A DNA stretch of 64,000 nt from Bacteroidota bacterium (GTDB lineage: Bacteria; Bacteroidota; Ignavibacteria; Ignavibacteriales; Melioribacteraceae), in assembly GCA_023397505.1 (NCBI GenBank), contig JAEWUC010000003.1:372001-436000 (forward strand), given 5' to 3'. Within the stretch, counting starts at the first letter, position 1, and each line of letters begins with the position of its first letter. Shown here in pieces: positions 45,907-54,074 of the stretch. Position numbers and translations under genes: made by a program. The notes below the pieces were generated by a model that was not told the origin of the DNA, ran no database searches, and was given only the letters and a program-made list of their open reading frames with translations.

Positions 45907-45929
45907 AGCGATTAGTAATCGCTCCCTAC
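45907..45929 (-). repeat. REP-like element, family B, with GTAG, downstream of phosphoketolase
   Basis: Arms AGCGATTA and TAATCGCT with a 1-nt centre. On the minus strand GTAG (45929-45926) leads into GGAGCGATTA. It lies 17 nt past the phosphoketolase stop. Confidence 0.85.
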
Positions 45930-45946
45930 GAATTATTTTCAATCTT

Positions 45947-48331
45947 TTATTTTTTCTTCTTACTTGTTTCGGGTGAATTCCATTTCCAATTTCTTATATC
46001 GGGCATATCCTCGCCGTGCTGCGATATGTAATTTTTATGATCAATTAATTTATCGCGCAATGTTTGTTTAACATAAGCTGCATGTGAACCCAATCCCGGT
46101 ACACGGTCGATAACATCCATAACCAAATGGAATCTATCAAGTTCGTTAAGAACAACCATATCAAAAGGAGTTGTAGTTGTTCCTTCTTCTTTATATCCGC
46201 GCACGTGCAAATTCTTATGATTTGTTCTTCTATATGTTAAACGGTGAATCAACCACGGATAGCCGTGGAAAGCAAAGATTACCGGTTTGTCTTCCGTGAA
46301 TAATAAATTAAAATCCTTATCGCTTAAACCGTGCGGATGCTCGCTGCTAGGTTGAAGTGTCATTAAATCAACAATATTAATTACGCGTACTTTCAATTCG
46401 GGGAAATAATTTCTCAATAAATCAACGGCTGCCAAAGTTTCAAGAGTAGGTATATCGCCTGCACAAGCTAATACGACATCCGGCTCGCCGCCCTCATCGT
46501 TGCTCGCCCATTTCCAGATACCCAAACCTGCAGTACAATGTTTAATTGCCGAATCCATATCAAGCCATTGCAACGCAGGTTGTTTACCCGCGACAATAAC
46601 ATTAACATAATTTTTACTTTGCAGGCAATGATCTGTAACAGACAATAAAGTATTTGCATCCGGCGGTAAATAAACACGAATAACATCTGCTTTCTTATTA
46701 ACAACATGATCTATAAACCCTGGGTCTTGATGACTGAATCCGTTATGATCCTGCCGCCAAACGTGGGATGTTAACAAATAATTTAACGAAGCAATCGGTC
46801 GCCGCCATGGAATATCCTGCGTAACCTTCAGCCATTTTGCATGCTGGTTGAACATAGAATCTATAATATGAATGAATGCCTCGTAACATGAAAACAATCC
46901 GTGTCTTCCCGAAAGCAAATAACCTTCAAGCCAGCCCTGGCATAAATGTTCGCTAAGTACTTCAACAACTCTTCCTTCGTAAGCAATATGGTCGTCGTTC
47001 TTTAATATTTCTCCGATTAACACCCTGTTTGTAATTTCAAAAACAGGTGTGAGACGATTTGAAGCAGTTTCATCTGGACCAAAAATCCTGAAGTTGCGTT
47101 CATCCCAATTTAATTTCATAACATCGCGTACAAAATTGCCCATTACTTTTGTTGCCTCGGCTTCAACAGTGCCCGGCTTTTGCACATCAACTGCATAACT
47201 ACGGAAGTCCGGCATTTTTAAATCATGCAGTAATAATCCGCCGTTTGCATTTGGATTAGCTCCCATTCTCTTTTTACCTTTCGGCGCAAGTTCGGCAAGT
47301 TCCGGTTTTAGTTTCCCGTTTTTATCAAACAATTCTTCGGGCTTATAACTCTTCATCCATTTTTCAAGCATTATTAAGTGATCAGGTTTGGCGCTTAATT
47401 CCGATAAAGGCACTTGGTGCGAACGATGAGTATTTTCTATTTGAATACCGTCAACTTTTGAAGGACCCGTCCATCCTTTCGGTGTATTCAAAACAATCAT
47501 TGGCCAAACGGGACGTGTTTTCAAACCTTTGGTTCGCGCTTTTTCCTGTATTTCTTTTATATCTAAAATTGCTTGATCGAGAGTTGAAGCCATAAGTTGA
47601 TGCATTATTTCGGGATTGTCTCCTTCAACAAAATAAGGTTTATATCCGTATCCCCTGAATAAACATTCGAGTTCTTCCTTACTGATCCTGGCAAGAACGG
47701 TTGGGTTTGAAATCTTATAACCATTTAAATGAAGAATAGGAAGAACAGCTCCGTCATGAACAGGGTTTAGAAATTTATTCGAATGCCAGCTTGTAGCGAG
47801 TGCCCCTGTTTCTGCTTCGCCGTCGCCTACAACGCAAGCAACAATTAAATCAGGGTTATCAAAAGCGGCGCCGTAAGCATGAGCTAATGAATATCCCAAT
47901 TCCCCGCCCTCGTTTATTGAGCCGGGAGTTTCGGGTGCTACGTGACTTGGTATTCCTCCGGGATATGAAAATTGTTTAAATAACTTTTGTAAACCCACTT
48001 CATCCTGGGTTATATTCGGATAAAATTCGCTGTAGGTTCCTTCGAGATAAGTATTGGCAACCAAACCGGGTCCGCCGTGACCGGGTCCCGTTACATAAAT
48101 CATGTTCAAATCATTTTCGTTTATTATTCGATTGAGATGTACATAAATAAAATTTAAACCCGGTGTTGTTCCCCAATGCCCAAGCAGGCGGGGCTTTACG
48201 TGTTTCAATTTTAATTTCTCTTTTAGCAAAGGATTATCGAATAAGTAAATTTGTCCGACTGATAAATAATTTGCAGCGCGCCAGTAAGCGTGCATTTTTT
48301 TTAAAATATCTTTCGATAAAGGTTCGTTCAT
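45947..48331 (-). CDS. Xylulose-5-phosphate/fructose-6-phosphate phosphoketolase
   Basis: 794 residues from ATG 48331, preceded by GAGG 6 nt upstream; an in-frame TTG nine codons earlier is rejected. The N-terminal ThDP-binding part has YVTGPGHGGPGLVANTYLEG (GPGHGGPG), SHVAPETPGSINEGGELGYS and the ThDP/Mg motif VGDGEAETGALATSW. The C-terminal half has the phosphoketolase-specific HVWRQDHNGFSHQDPGF and RVYLPPDANTLLSV. It cleaves Xu5P (and F6P) with phosphate to acetyl-phosphate and an aldose phosphate, linking pentose metabolism to acetate or acetyl-CoA. The gene is alone, between the REP cluster and a divergent kinase gene. Confidence 0.96.
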   Translation of the reverse strand: MNEPLSKDILKKMHAYWRAANYLSVGQIYLFDNPLLKEKLKLKHVKPRLLGHWGTTPGLNFIYVHLNRIINENDLNMIYVTGPGHGGPGLVANTYLEGTYSEFYPNITQDEVGLQKLFKQFSYPGGIPSHVAPETPGSINEGGELGYSLAHAYGAAFDNPDLIVACVVGDGEAETGALATSWHSNKFLNPVHDGAVLPILHLNGYKISNPTVLARISKEELECLFRGYGYKPYFVEGDNPEIMHQLMASTLDQAILDIKEIQEKARTKGLKTRPVWPMIVLNTPKGWTGPSKVDGIQIENTHRSHQVPLSELSAKPDHLIMLEKWMKSYKPEELFDKNGKLKPELAELAPKGKKRMGANPNANGGLLLHDLKMPDFRSYAVDVQKPGTVEAEATKVMGNFVRDVMKLNWDERNFRIFGPDETASNRLTPVFEITNRVLIGEILKNDDHIAYEGRVVEVLSEHLCQGWLEGYLLSGRHGLFSCYEAFIHIIDSMFNQHAKWLKVTQDIPWRRPIASLNYLLTSHVWRQDHNGFSHQDPGFIDHVVNKKADVIRVYLPPDANTLLSVTDHCLQSKNYVNVIVAGKQPALQWLDMDSAIKHCTAGLGIWKWASNDEGGEPDVVLACAGDIPTLETLAAVDLLRNYFPELKVRVINIVDLMTLQPSSEHPHGLSDKDFNLLFTEDKPVIFAFHGYPWLIHRLTYRRTNHKNLHVRGYKEEGTTTTPFDMVVLNELDRFHLVMDVIDRVPGLGSHAAYVKQTLRDKLIDHKNYISQHGEDMPDIRNWKWNSPETSKKKK

Positions 48332-48555
48332 AATAACCTCACATTTTTTATTGTGCAATAATTTAGTTTTAGAATAAATAAAAAGCCATCAATATCTTTG
48401 TTAAGTTCAAATCCTGAAAATAAGTTCAATTGGAATTCGTTTTTAGAATAAATCTGCTAAATTAGTTTCGATTTATTTCGAATATTAGCTTATGAATTCC
48501 GTAATATTTCAAAACCGGTTTTCATTTTAGATCATCAAGGGGCAAAACAATAATC

Positions 48556-50061
48556 ATGAACGAAAACATTTTAATACTTATAACCGAAGCATTATCGGTT
48601 TACCTGCTTGTTTTATTCTCGCATTCGTTAAGGCATAAATTCGGGTTATATCATTTTTATGCACTTATAGGAGGAATAACAGCTGTAATGTCGTGGGTTA
48701 CAGATGCTGGAATAAAAGTAGAAGCTTTCGGCATAACATTTTTGGTAGGTTCAACTGTTTTTTATACATCGCTTCTTTTATCTGTATTTGTGATTTATGT
48801 TTTCGACGGTATCAAGGCAACGCGCATAGCAATTTCCACAATAATAGTTGTTTCTATTTTAGTTCCTATAATTTCAGTAGTAATAAATACGCAGCTGCAG
48901 CTTTCGGATGTGCCTCCATTGGCAAGTATCCCAATGCCAAGTTTAAGAATTAATTCGGCTTCGATATTTACAACAGCAGTAGATTTAATTTTTCTCGCAA
49001 TCGCATGGGAATACTTGGGTAATCTTAAATTCAATATTAGCCTATGGTTAAGATCATACATAACATTGTTGGGAGTAATGTGGTTAGATGTAGTGTTGTT
49101 CAACATTCTGGCTTTCGGGGGTGAACCGGATTTTAGTTACATAATACAAGGAACTCTTATAAGCAGGTTCATAATATCACTTTTCGCATTCCCCTTTCTT
49201 ATGATTTATGTTTATTGGCAAAATACAAAACAAAATATAGAATCCGAATCGCGCCCGATACTTTCAATACTAAAGCAGGTAGCAGAAATTAAGCACGAAC
49301 TTAATCTTGCAAAAAAGGAAATAGAACAACGGCGGGAAATTGAAAACGCTATACGTGAATCGTTGGCCAAGCATCGCATGATGAACGAGGAACTGGGCAA
49401 AGAAAACAAAATGAAGAGACTTTTGCTTGATATTATTACGCATGATTTAAAAAATCCGGCAGGAGCAATAAAAGGATTTGCCGGCCTGCTGCGTGATGAA
49501 TACCCAAAAGATGAAATGATAAAGATGGTTGACCGAAGCGTAAAAAATTTGATGAACGTTCTCGAAAACGCAACATCTTTGTCAATGATTTCGAACGGCG
49601 AGGAAATTCAAAAGGAAAAAATTAATCTTCGCAAGATAATTGAGAAAGTAATTAGTGATCGGAAATCAACCTTTATTACTTCGGGAATTAAAATAATAAA
49701 CAACTTTAAGGAAGATGTTTTTATTTACGCCAACCCGATAATAATGGAAATATTTAAAAATTTTGTTGACAACGCCTATAAATATGCCGAAGACGGGGGT
49801 AAAATTTTAATATCTTCAAACCGAATAGACAACGAGGTTATGGTTGAAATAATAGATTTCGGGAGTACGATTGCCGAAAAAGACAGGGAAATAATTTTCG
49901 GCCGCAATGTCCAATTAGACTTCAACAGATTCGACGGACAAGGTTTGGGTTTGGCAATCTCAAAAACCATAGCCGAAGTCCACAATGCGGAAGTAGGCGT
50001 TTTTCCGAATAATCCTAAAGGGAATATTTTCTATTTAAAAATAAAAACAATAGATGGTTGA
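48556..50061 (+). CDS. Sensor histidine kinase with polytopic (VUT/DUF165-like) N-terminal sensor
   Basis: 501 residues. The N-terminal ~220 residues form about seven TM helices with FGLYHFYALIGGITAVMSW, VFYTSLLLSVFVIYVFDGIKATRI and WLDVVLFNILAFGG. These look like the VUT/YhhQ queuosine-precursor transporter fold used as a sensor. A coiled coil (~235-285) follows. The dimerisation domain has phosphoacceptor H296 in DIITHDLKNPAG. The ATPase domain has N box FKNFVDNAYKYA (about 400-411), G1 EIIDFG and G2 GQGLGLAISK. No response regulator is adjacent, so it is an orphan kinase. Ligand unknown; transporter likeness is by pattern only. Confidence 0.82.
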   Translation: MNENILILITEALSVYLLVLFSHSLRHKFGLYHFYALIGGITAVMSWVTDAGIKVEAFGITFLVGSTVFYTSLLLSVFVIYVFDGIKATRIAISTIIVVSILVPIISVVINTQLQLSDVPPLASIPMPSLRINSASIFTTAVDLIFLAIAWEYLGNLKFNISLWLRSYITLLGVMWLDVVLFNILAFGGEPDFSYIIQGTLISRFIISLFAFPFLMIYVYWQNTKQNIESESRPILSILKQVAEIKHELNLAKKEIEQRREIENAIRESLAKHRMMNEELGKENKMKRLLLDIITHDLKNPAGAIKGFAGLLRDEYPKDEMIKMVDRSVKNLMNVLENATSLSMISNGEEIQKEKINLRKIIEKVISDRKSTFITSGIKIINNFKEDVFIYANPIIMEIFKNFVDNAYKYAEDGGKILISSNRIDNEVMVEIIDFGSTIAEKDREIIFGRNVQLDFNRFDGQGLGLAISKTIAEVHNAEVGVFPNNPKGNIFYLKIKTIDG

Positions 50062-50147
50062 TTTTTTTTGTAACAACATAATCATTATTGCTATAAATTC
50101 TTTTAAAATGTTTTGATAGTACAAATTCACCTAAATTTTTTTATCAG

Positions 50148-50183
50148 TTTTAAAACAAAAAAACCCTCCGCGAAGGAGGGTTT
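50148..50183 (-). terminator. Intrinsic terminator after cspA
   Basis: Stem AAACCCTCC/GGAGGGTTT with loop GCGAA. On the minus strand it is followed by TTTTTTTGTTTT. It also faces the end of the plus-strand histidine kinase gene. Confidence 0.9.
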
Positions 50184-50206
50184 TAAAGTTATATATAAGA
50201 ATATTA

Positions 50207-50416
50207 TTAGATAACTCTAACGTCTGCAGCTTGAAGTCCTTTTGGACCTTGAGTAACAGAATATTCAACTTTGTCGTTTTCTTCAAGAGATTTATAACCG
50301 TCGCCGATTATTGCTTTAAAATGTACGAATACATCTTCGCCGCTTGCTTGTTGAATAAAACCAAAACCTTTAGTGCTGTTGAACCATTTAACTGATCCTT
50401 GTTTGCGCTCTGCCAT
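50207..50416 (-). CDS. cspA: Cold-shock protein, CspA family
   Basis: 69 residues. RNP1 KGFGFIQQ and RNP2 DVFVHFKAI are intact, in the order MAERKQGSVKWFNSTKGFGF-. It binds single-stranded nucleic acid and melts mRNA structure. A Shine-Dalgarno AAAGGAG (50430-50424) lies 7 nt before the ATG. About 210 nt separate it from the next gene upstream, so a long leader, common for cold-shock genes, is possible. A short hairpin AAACG/CGTTT at 50482-50496 lies there. Confidence 0.96.
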   Translation of the reverse strand: MAERKQGSVKWFNSTKGFGFIQQASGEDVFVHFKAIIGDGYKSLEENDKVEYSVTQGPKGLQAADVRVI

Positions 50417-50630
50417 AACAGTGCTCCTTTAATAATAATTGATAATTTGTTTTTGACAGGGCTTTGAATCTACTGTGGGTAAAACGAACTGCGTTTACAT
50501 CTACACGTACATCTAAACTTACTGCCTTTCGGAAACAAACATACGGTATTAATACATAGCAACCTAATTAAATCTTATAATTATTGTCTTAAACAAGGAT
50601 ATAGACGTCCTTATTATTCTTTCTTTCAGT

Positions 50631-52109
50631 TCAAACGGAAGTCAATATTTGGAACAAAAGATTATCGATAATTTCTGCTGCGGGTCTTCCGTAATTTGAC
50701 AAAACAACAACAGTATATCCTGTATTAATATAACAACTAAGCTGGGCATTAATCCCGGTTCCATCGCCTCCGTGTTTTATTATTTTACCCAAGTTGTTTT
50801 GCTGAATAAAGAATCCGTATCCGTAAAAGGTGGAATTTAATTCCGGCTTTGGAGATAAAACAATTTCAGTATATTCTTCTGAAATAAGTTTATGAGAATT
50901 AAGAGCATTACAAAAATTCAATAAGTCAATTATCGTTGAATAACATCCGCCGGAGGGCGAACCTTTTACTACCCTTGAAAAACTATTCTCGAACCAGTCT
51001 GTTTTTCCATTCGTAAAATCTTTTATATATCCAATTGCTCTGTTTGAAACCGGTCTGTCTTTTTCGAATGCCCCTGTGTTTTTCATTCCTGCAATATTGA
51101 ACACATTCTTTTGTAAATAATCAAAATAATCTATTCCTGTAATCTTTTCGATTATAACTCCAAGAAGCAGCATACCGGTATTGCTGTACGACCATTTTGT
51201 GCCGGGTTCAAATGATAGAGTCTGATCAGAAACTAAAACCTTATAATCGTTAAGGTTTCTAAAAATCAATTTATCGCATTGTGTATTTAATTTTCTAAAA
51301 TAATCACCGAGTCCCGAAGTATGAGTTAACAAATGTTTTATCTTTATTTTTTTGCTCACTTCAGGATTTAACCAATCCGAAGAAATATATTTATCAATCG
51401 TATCGTCGAAGGATAGCTTATTTTTTTCAGCTAATTGAGCAATCGCAACACCTGTAAATATTTTACCAACAGAAGCTATGTTGAACTTCGTATTTATATC
51501 GTTCTCGATTTGATCTGATTTATTCGAAAATCCATATGCTTTTTGGAAAATCGACTTGCCGTTTTTAGCCAACAAAACTGTACCAGAAAATTCTTCATCT
51601 TTAACAATTAACTTTAAACACTTTTCAAGTTTTTCAATTATCTCATTATCATGAAATTTACGAATTCCATTTCCCTTATTTATGCCTTCAATTGTTTTAA
51701 ATTCTATAAAACCGTTAATTTTCATTAAATTTTTATCTACAACAGGAATTCTCAATTCGATAGATGCATTTGTGAATTTGTTTTTTATGAGAGCTTTAAC
51801 TTCCTTTTCACCGGAATTAACAATATCCAACAAATCATATCCATTTCCGCCGCTCAAATAAAAATACTGAAGATTAAATGAAGTAAATACTTCGAAAGGA
51901 ATTTTTTCTAAAAAAGTACTATCTGCATGCCCTCTTATAAAGTTGTTTATTTTACTACGGCTGCCGGAATGTATTGCCGTAAGATATTCCGATAAAAAAC
52001 TCACTTCATTATCATTATTATTTCCTTTTTGAGTATAGATTGTAGAAAACGACAAAAATGAAATCACTAAAATCAACAGGATGGGCAGACTGAGGTTTGA
52101 GCGGGGCAT
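50631..52109 (-). CDS. Secreted serine hydrolase, beta-lactamase/penicillin-binding-protein-like (class C fold)
   Basis: 492 residues. The signal peptide SLPILLILVISFLSFSTIY is followed by an N-terminal module of ~120 residues (DUF3887-like or scaffolding), then the esterase/AmpC fold. S213-x-x-K216 (IASVGKIFTG) is the nucleophile and base pair, Y308 in KWSYSNTGM the YxN motif, and KHGGDGTG the third motif. Such proteins are often D-alanyl peptidases or esterases rather than true beta-lactamases. The N-terminal module has FIEFKTIEGINKG, suggesting a small regulatory domain. Substrate cannot be assigned. Confidence 0.85.
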   Translation of the reverse strand: MPRSNLSLPILLILVISFLSFSTIYTQKGNNNDNEVSFLSEYLTAIHSGSRSKINNFIRGHADSTFLEKIPFEVFTSFNLQYFYLSGGNGYDLLDIVNSGEKEVKALIKNKFTNASIELRIPVVDKNLMKINGFIEFKTIEGINKGNGIRKFHDNEIIEKLEKCLKLIVKDEEFSGTVLLAKNGKSIFQKAYGFSNKSDQIENDINTKFNIASVGKIFTGVAIAQLAEKNKLSFDDTIDKYISSDWLNPEVSKKIKIKHLLTHTSGLGDYFRKLNTQCDKLIFRNLNDYKVLVSDQTLSFEPGTKWSYSNTGMLLLGVIIEKITGIDYFDYLQKNVFNIAGMKNTGAFEKDRPVSNRAIGYIKDFTNGKTDWFENSFSRVVKGSPSGGCYSTIIDLLNFCNALNSHKLISEEYTEIVLSPKPELNSTFYGYGFFIQQNNLGKIIKHGGDGTGINAQLSCYINTGYTVVVLSNYGRPAAEIIDNLLFQILTSV

Positions 52110-52372
52110 TTTATATCCTTTAGTTTAATTTAAAATAACATTTGATGTTTGGACTAAAAGTATTCCCGTAGGTTGCTTAGAGTTACAAAGTTTTACATGT
52201 TTATTAGTTTATCACGATAGAAGTTCAATCCTTTTGGACAAACTGAAAATTATAAGACTAAAATTGCTTTATATTTTTTCGATAATATAAGTAGTTAATG
52301 GATATGATTTTCAGCACTTAAAATCCGGGAAATTTGAACTACTATATAAATGAGAATTTAGAGGCTTATAAA

Positions 52373-52471
52373 ATGTTTAAATGGATTCTGTTTGGCTTGA
52401 TGATTATATTCTTAATAATATTTTCAAGAAGAGTTGTGAATATATTTAAAGAATTAAAATCAGACGGCTGA
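52373..52471 (+). CDS. Possible small membrane protein (32 aa)
   Basis: Begins MFKWILFGLMIIFLIIFSRR and ends in NIFKELKSDG. It has a single hydrophobic helix (about residues 4-17) followed by a positive-inside RR and a polar helix. AGAGG lies 11 nt before the ATG. The ORF is short and may be fortuitous, but the TM-then-basic design is that of known small membrane proteins. It is too short for homology by eye. Confidence 0.35.
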   Translation: MFKWILFGLMIIFLIIFSRRVVNIFKELKSDG

Positions 52472-52506
52472 AAAGTAAAATATATTCAATAATTTCCTTC
52501 CTACAT

Positions 52507-52530
52507 GAACTGTTAGGTATAAAACAGTTC
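52507..52530. repeat. Inverted repeat GAACTGTT/AACAGTTC
   Basis: Perfect 8-bp arms around an 8-nt loop, with CTACATG before and CCACATG after. No T-tract follows, so it is not a clear terminator. Confidence 0.5.
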
Positions 52531-52628
52531 CCACATGCAACTAATTTACAACTGTTTGCGTCTCAAGCCATAGATACAAGAATTGTTCATAATTAAATAA
52601 ATCAGCAACATTCTTTTCGGGGGGAAAG

Positions 52629-53084
52629 ATGAAAACCGCAAAATATTTATCATTCGTTTTAGCAGCTTTAGTATTATTCTCAACAGTTGTTCCGGCACAG
52701 GGAATTGAACTTTCAAATCCTGTTGTAAAAGAAAAATATTCATCAATTGAATCAAATCTTTTACAAGGACTTAAAAGTGAAGTAGAAGGATTAAAAGTAA
52801 GCTGCGCATATTATCTTGGCGAAATTAAATCTCAAAAAGCAGTTTTGCCTTTAATGAAAATTTTACGAGATGATAATTGTTACGCCGCAAGGATTGTAGC
52901 CGCGTTATCGCTAATTAAAATTGACGATGAACAGGGCGTTTACATGGTTAAGAGAACCGCTCTTTTCAATAATCAAGAGGGTGTGAGAAAAATGAGTGAG
53001 AAATTTTATTTAGCCCATCTGTGGCAAAAATATCTCGAAACTCATCCTGAAAAATCTATTGAACTTTCATTTGTAAAATTCTGA
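52629..53084 (+). CDS. Secreted HEAT-repeat-like protein
   Basis: 151 residues. The signal peptide MKTAKYLSFVLAALVLFS ends near VPAQG. The mature part has two HEAT-like helix pairs (EVEGLKVSCAYYLGEIKSQKAVLPLM, given as SCAYYLGEIKSQKAVLPLM, and CYAARIVAALSLIKIDDEQG). A purine-rich GGGGGGAAAG precedes the ATG. A strong hairpin terminator follows. HEAT proteins mediate protein contacts; the partner is unknown. Confidence 0.7.
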   Translation: MKTAKYLSFVLAALVLFSTVVPAQGIELSNPVVKEKYSSIESNLLQGLKSEVEGLKVSCAYYLGEIKSQKAVLPLMKILRDDNCYAARIVAALSLIKIDDEQGVYMVKRTALFNNQEGVRKMSEKFYLAHLWQKYLETHPEKSIELSFVKF

Positions 53085-53113
53085 TACGTATGTTAATGCG
53101 AAGCTAGGGGGGA

Positions 53114-53150
53114 AATCCGGTCGGATAATAACCGACCGGATTAGTTTTTA
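53114..53150. terminator. Intrinsic terminator after the HEAT-repeat gene
   Basis: Perfect 11-bp stem AATCCGGTCGG/CCGACCGGATT with a 7-nt loop and AGTTTTTAAT. It lies between convergent genes and its end touches the DsrE-like stop. Confidence 0.9.
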
Positions 53151-53633
53151 ATAACTTAATGATAAAATTCTTCCGCGTGTGAAATCAAAAAAATCATCTT
53201 TGTTAGCTAAGATTATTCCTTTCATCAAATCGAACTGAGTTTTGTTTGCAACCTCCAAACACGTTGGACAAACAGCAATTTTAACACCTTTACTAATTAA
53301 CTTATCAATAATAATTTTTGACGGTTCGAATTTCGGCATCTCCAAACTTTTGGCGCTGTTTAAAACAATATTAACGGCATTAATATCAAGATAGACATAA
53401 ACATCGTGATCAGTTGACATTTTTAATGCCATCGTTAAAGCCATCAAAGCTTTATGAGGATTTTCAGTGCCGGAAGAAATATGAATAAACGCTCCATCGG
53501 CTGGCGGTGGAGGAGGTGGCGCCGGTTCTTCTTTTTGCATCGCTTTAGATGTTGTTTTCTTTGTCTGCGCTTGAACGTTTGTAAAAACTATAACGGTCAA
53601 AAATAGTATTAAGAATAATTTTAGATACTTCAT
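53148..53633 (-). CDS. Secreted DsrE/DsrF-like protein
   Basis: 161 residues. The signal peptide ends in NVQAQ and a Lys/Pro-rich linker follows with seven prolines. The DsrE-like alpha/beta fold covers about 47-160: AFIHISSGTENPHKALMALTMA, HDVYVYLDINAVNIVL and GVKIAVCPTCLEVANKT with C122 and C125. In sulfur-relay DsrE proteins a Cys at this position carries persulfide. It is exported, which is unusual for DsrE but known for periplasmic members. A strong Shine-Dalgarno GGAGG precedes the ATG, which overlaps the upstream stop (ATGA). Confidence 0.82.
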   Translation of the reverse strand: MKYLKLFLILFLTVIVFTNVQAQTKKTTSKAMQKEEPAPPPPPPADGAFIHISSGTENPHKALMALTMALKMSTDHDVYVYLDINAVNIVLNSAKSLEMPKFEPSKIIIDKLISKGVKIAVCPTCLEVANKTQFDLMKGIILANKDDFFDFTRGRILSLSY

Positions 53634-54064
53634 ATTCCCTCCTCTCCAGTATTTATAGCATTAGGTTTCAGAATAAAAAAATATTCGCTGAATTTATTTA
53701 CCACAGGCGTATTATATAATGCAATGTTGATTCTATAATGAACGGACATTCTAAAATCATCGGGAATTTTCCATTCATATAAACCTGTATTCTCAGTTTT
53801 TATGGAGATTAAATTAGTTTTTGATTCTTTTCGATAAATCGAAATCTGAACAAATTCTATATCGTCTGGAAAGTCCCATTTAATATTAAGTGATGATCCG
53901 GGCTGAACAACTTCCTGATAAGATGGTGAATAAATTTTTAATGCTGATGGATCAACCGGATTTACTACAAAGATGTCTTCAAACTCCGGATCATTAATTC
54001 TGTTACACGAAGAAATCAACAATATGGAAACAAAGAGTAAAAGAATTTTAATCTTCGCTTTCAT
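53630..54064 (-). CDS. Small lipoprotein with Kre9/KNH-type (Ser-Thr-rich GPI-like) domain
   Basis: 144 residues from ATG 54064, which begins a lipoprotein signal MKAKIKILLLFVSILLISSC with Cys20. A longer in-frame start at 54262 lies inside the RDD gene and is rejected. The mature part has one Ig-like module: LKIYSPSYQEVVQPGSSLNIKW, VQISIYRKESKTNLISIK, GLYEWKIPDD and YRINIALYNTP. This is the pattern of PF10342-type domains. It forms a translationally coupled set with the DsrE-like gene (ATGA overlap). Confidence 0.7.
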   Translation of the reverse strand: MKAKIKILLLFVSILLISSCNRINDPEFEDIFVVNPVDPSALKIYSPSYQEVVQPGSSLNIKWDFPDDIEFVQISIYRKESKTNLISIKTENTGLYEWKIPDDFRMSVHYRINIALYNTPVVNKFSEYFFILKPNAINTGEEGI

Positions 54065-54074
54065 ATTAACCTTT

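Larger units (their letters stand above)
52110..52628. other. Divergent intergenic region with a possible small gene and a hairpin
   Basis: Separates the serine hydrolase (-) and the HEAT-repeat gene (+). It contains a 32-codon ORF (52373-52471) and an 8-bp hairpin (52507-52530). No other signal is evident. Confidence 0.5.

Noticed and set aside
45034..45929. CRISPR array
   Set aside because: The palindromes differ in sequence and spacing and there are no regular spacers or cas genes.
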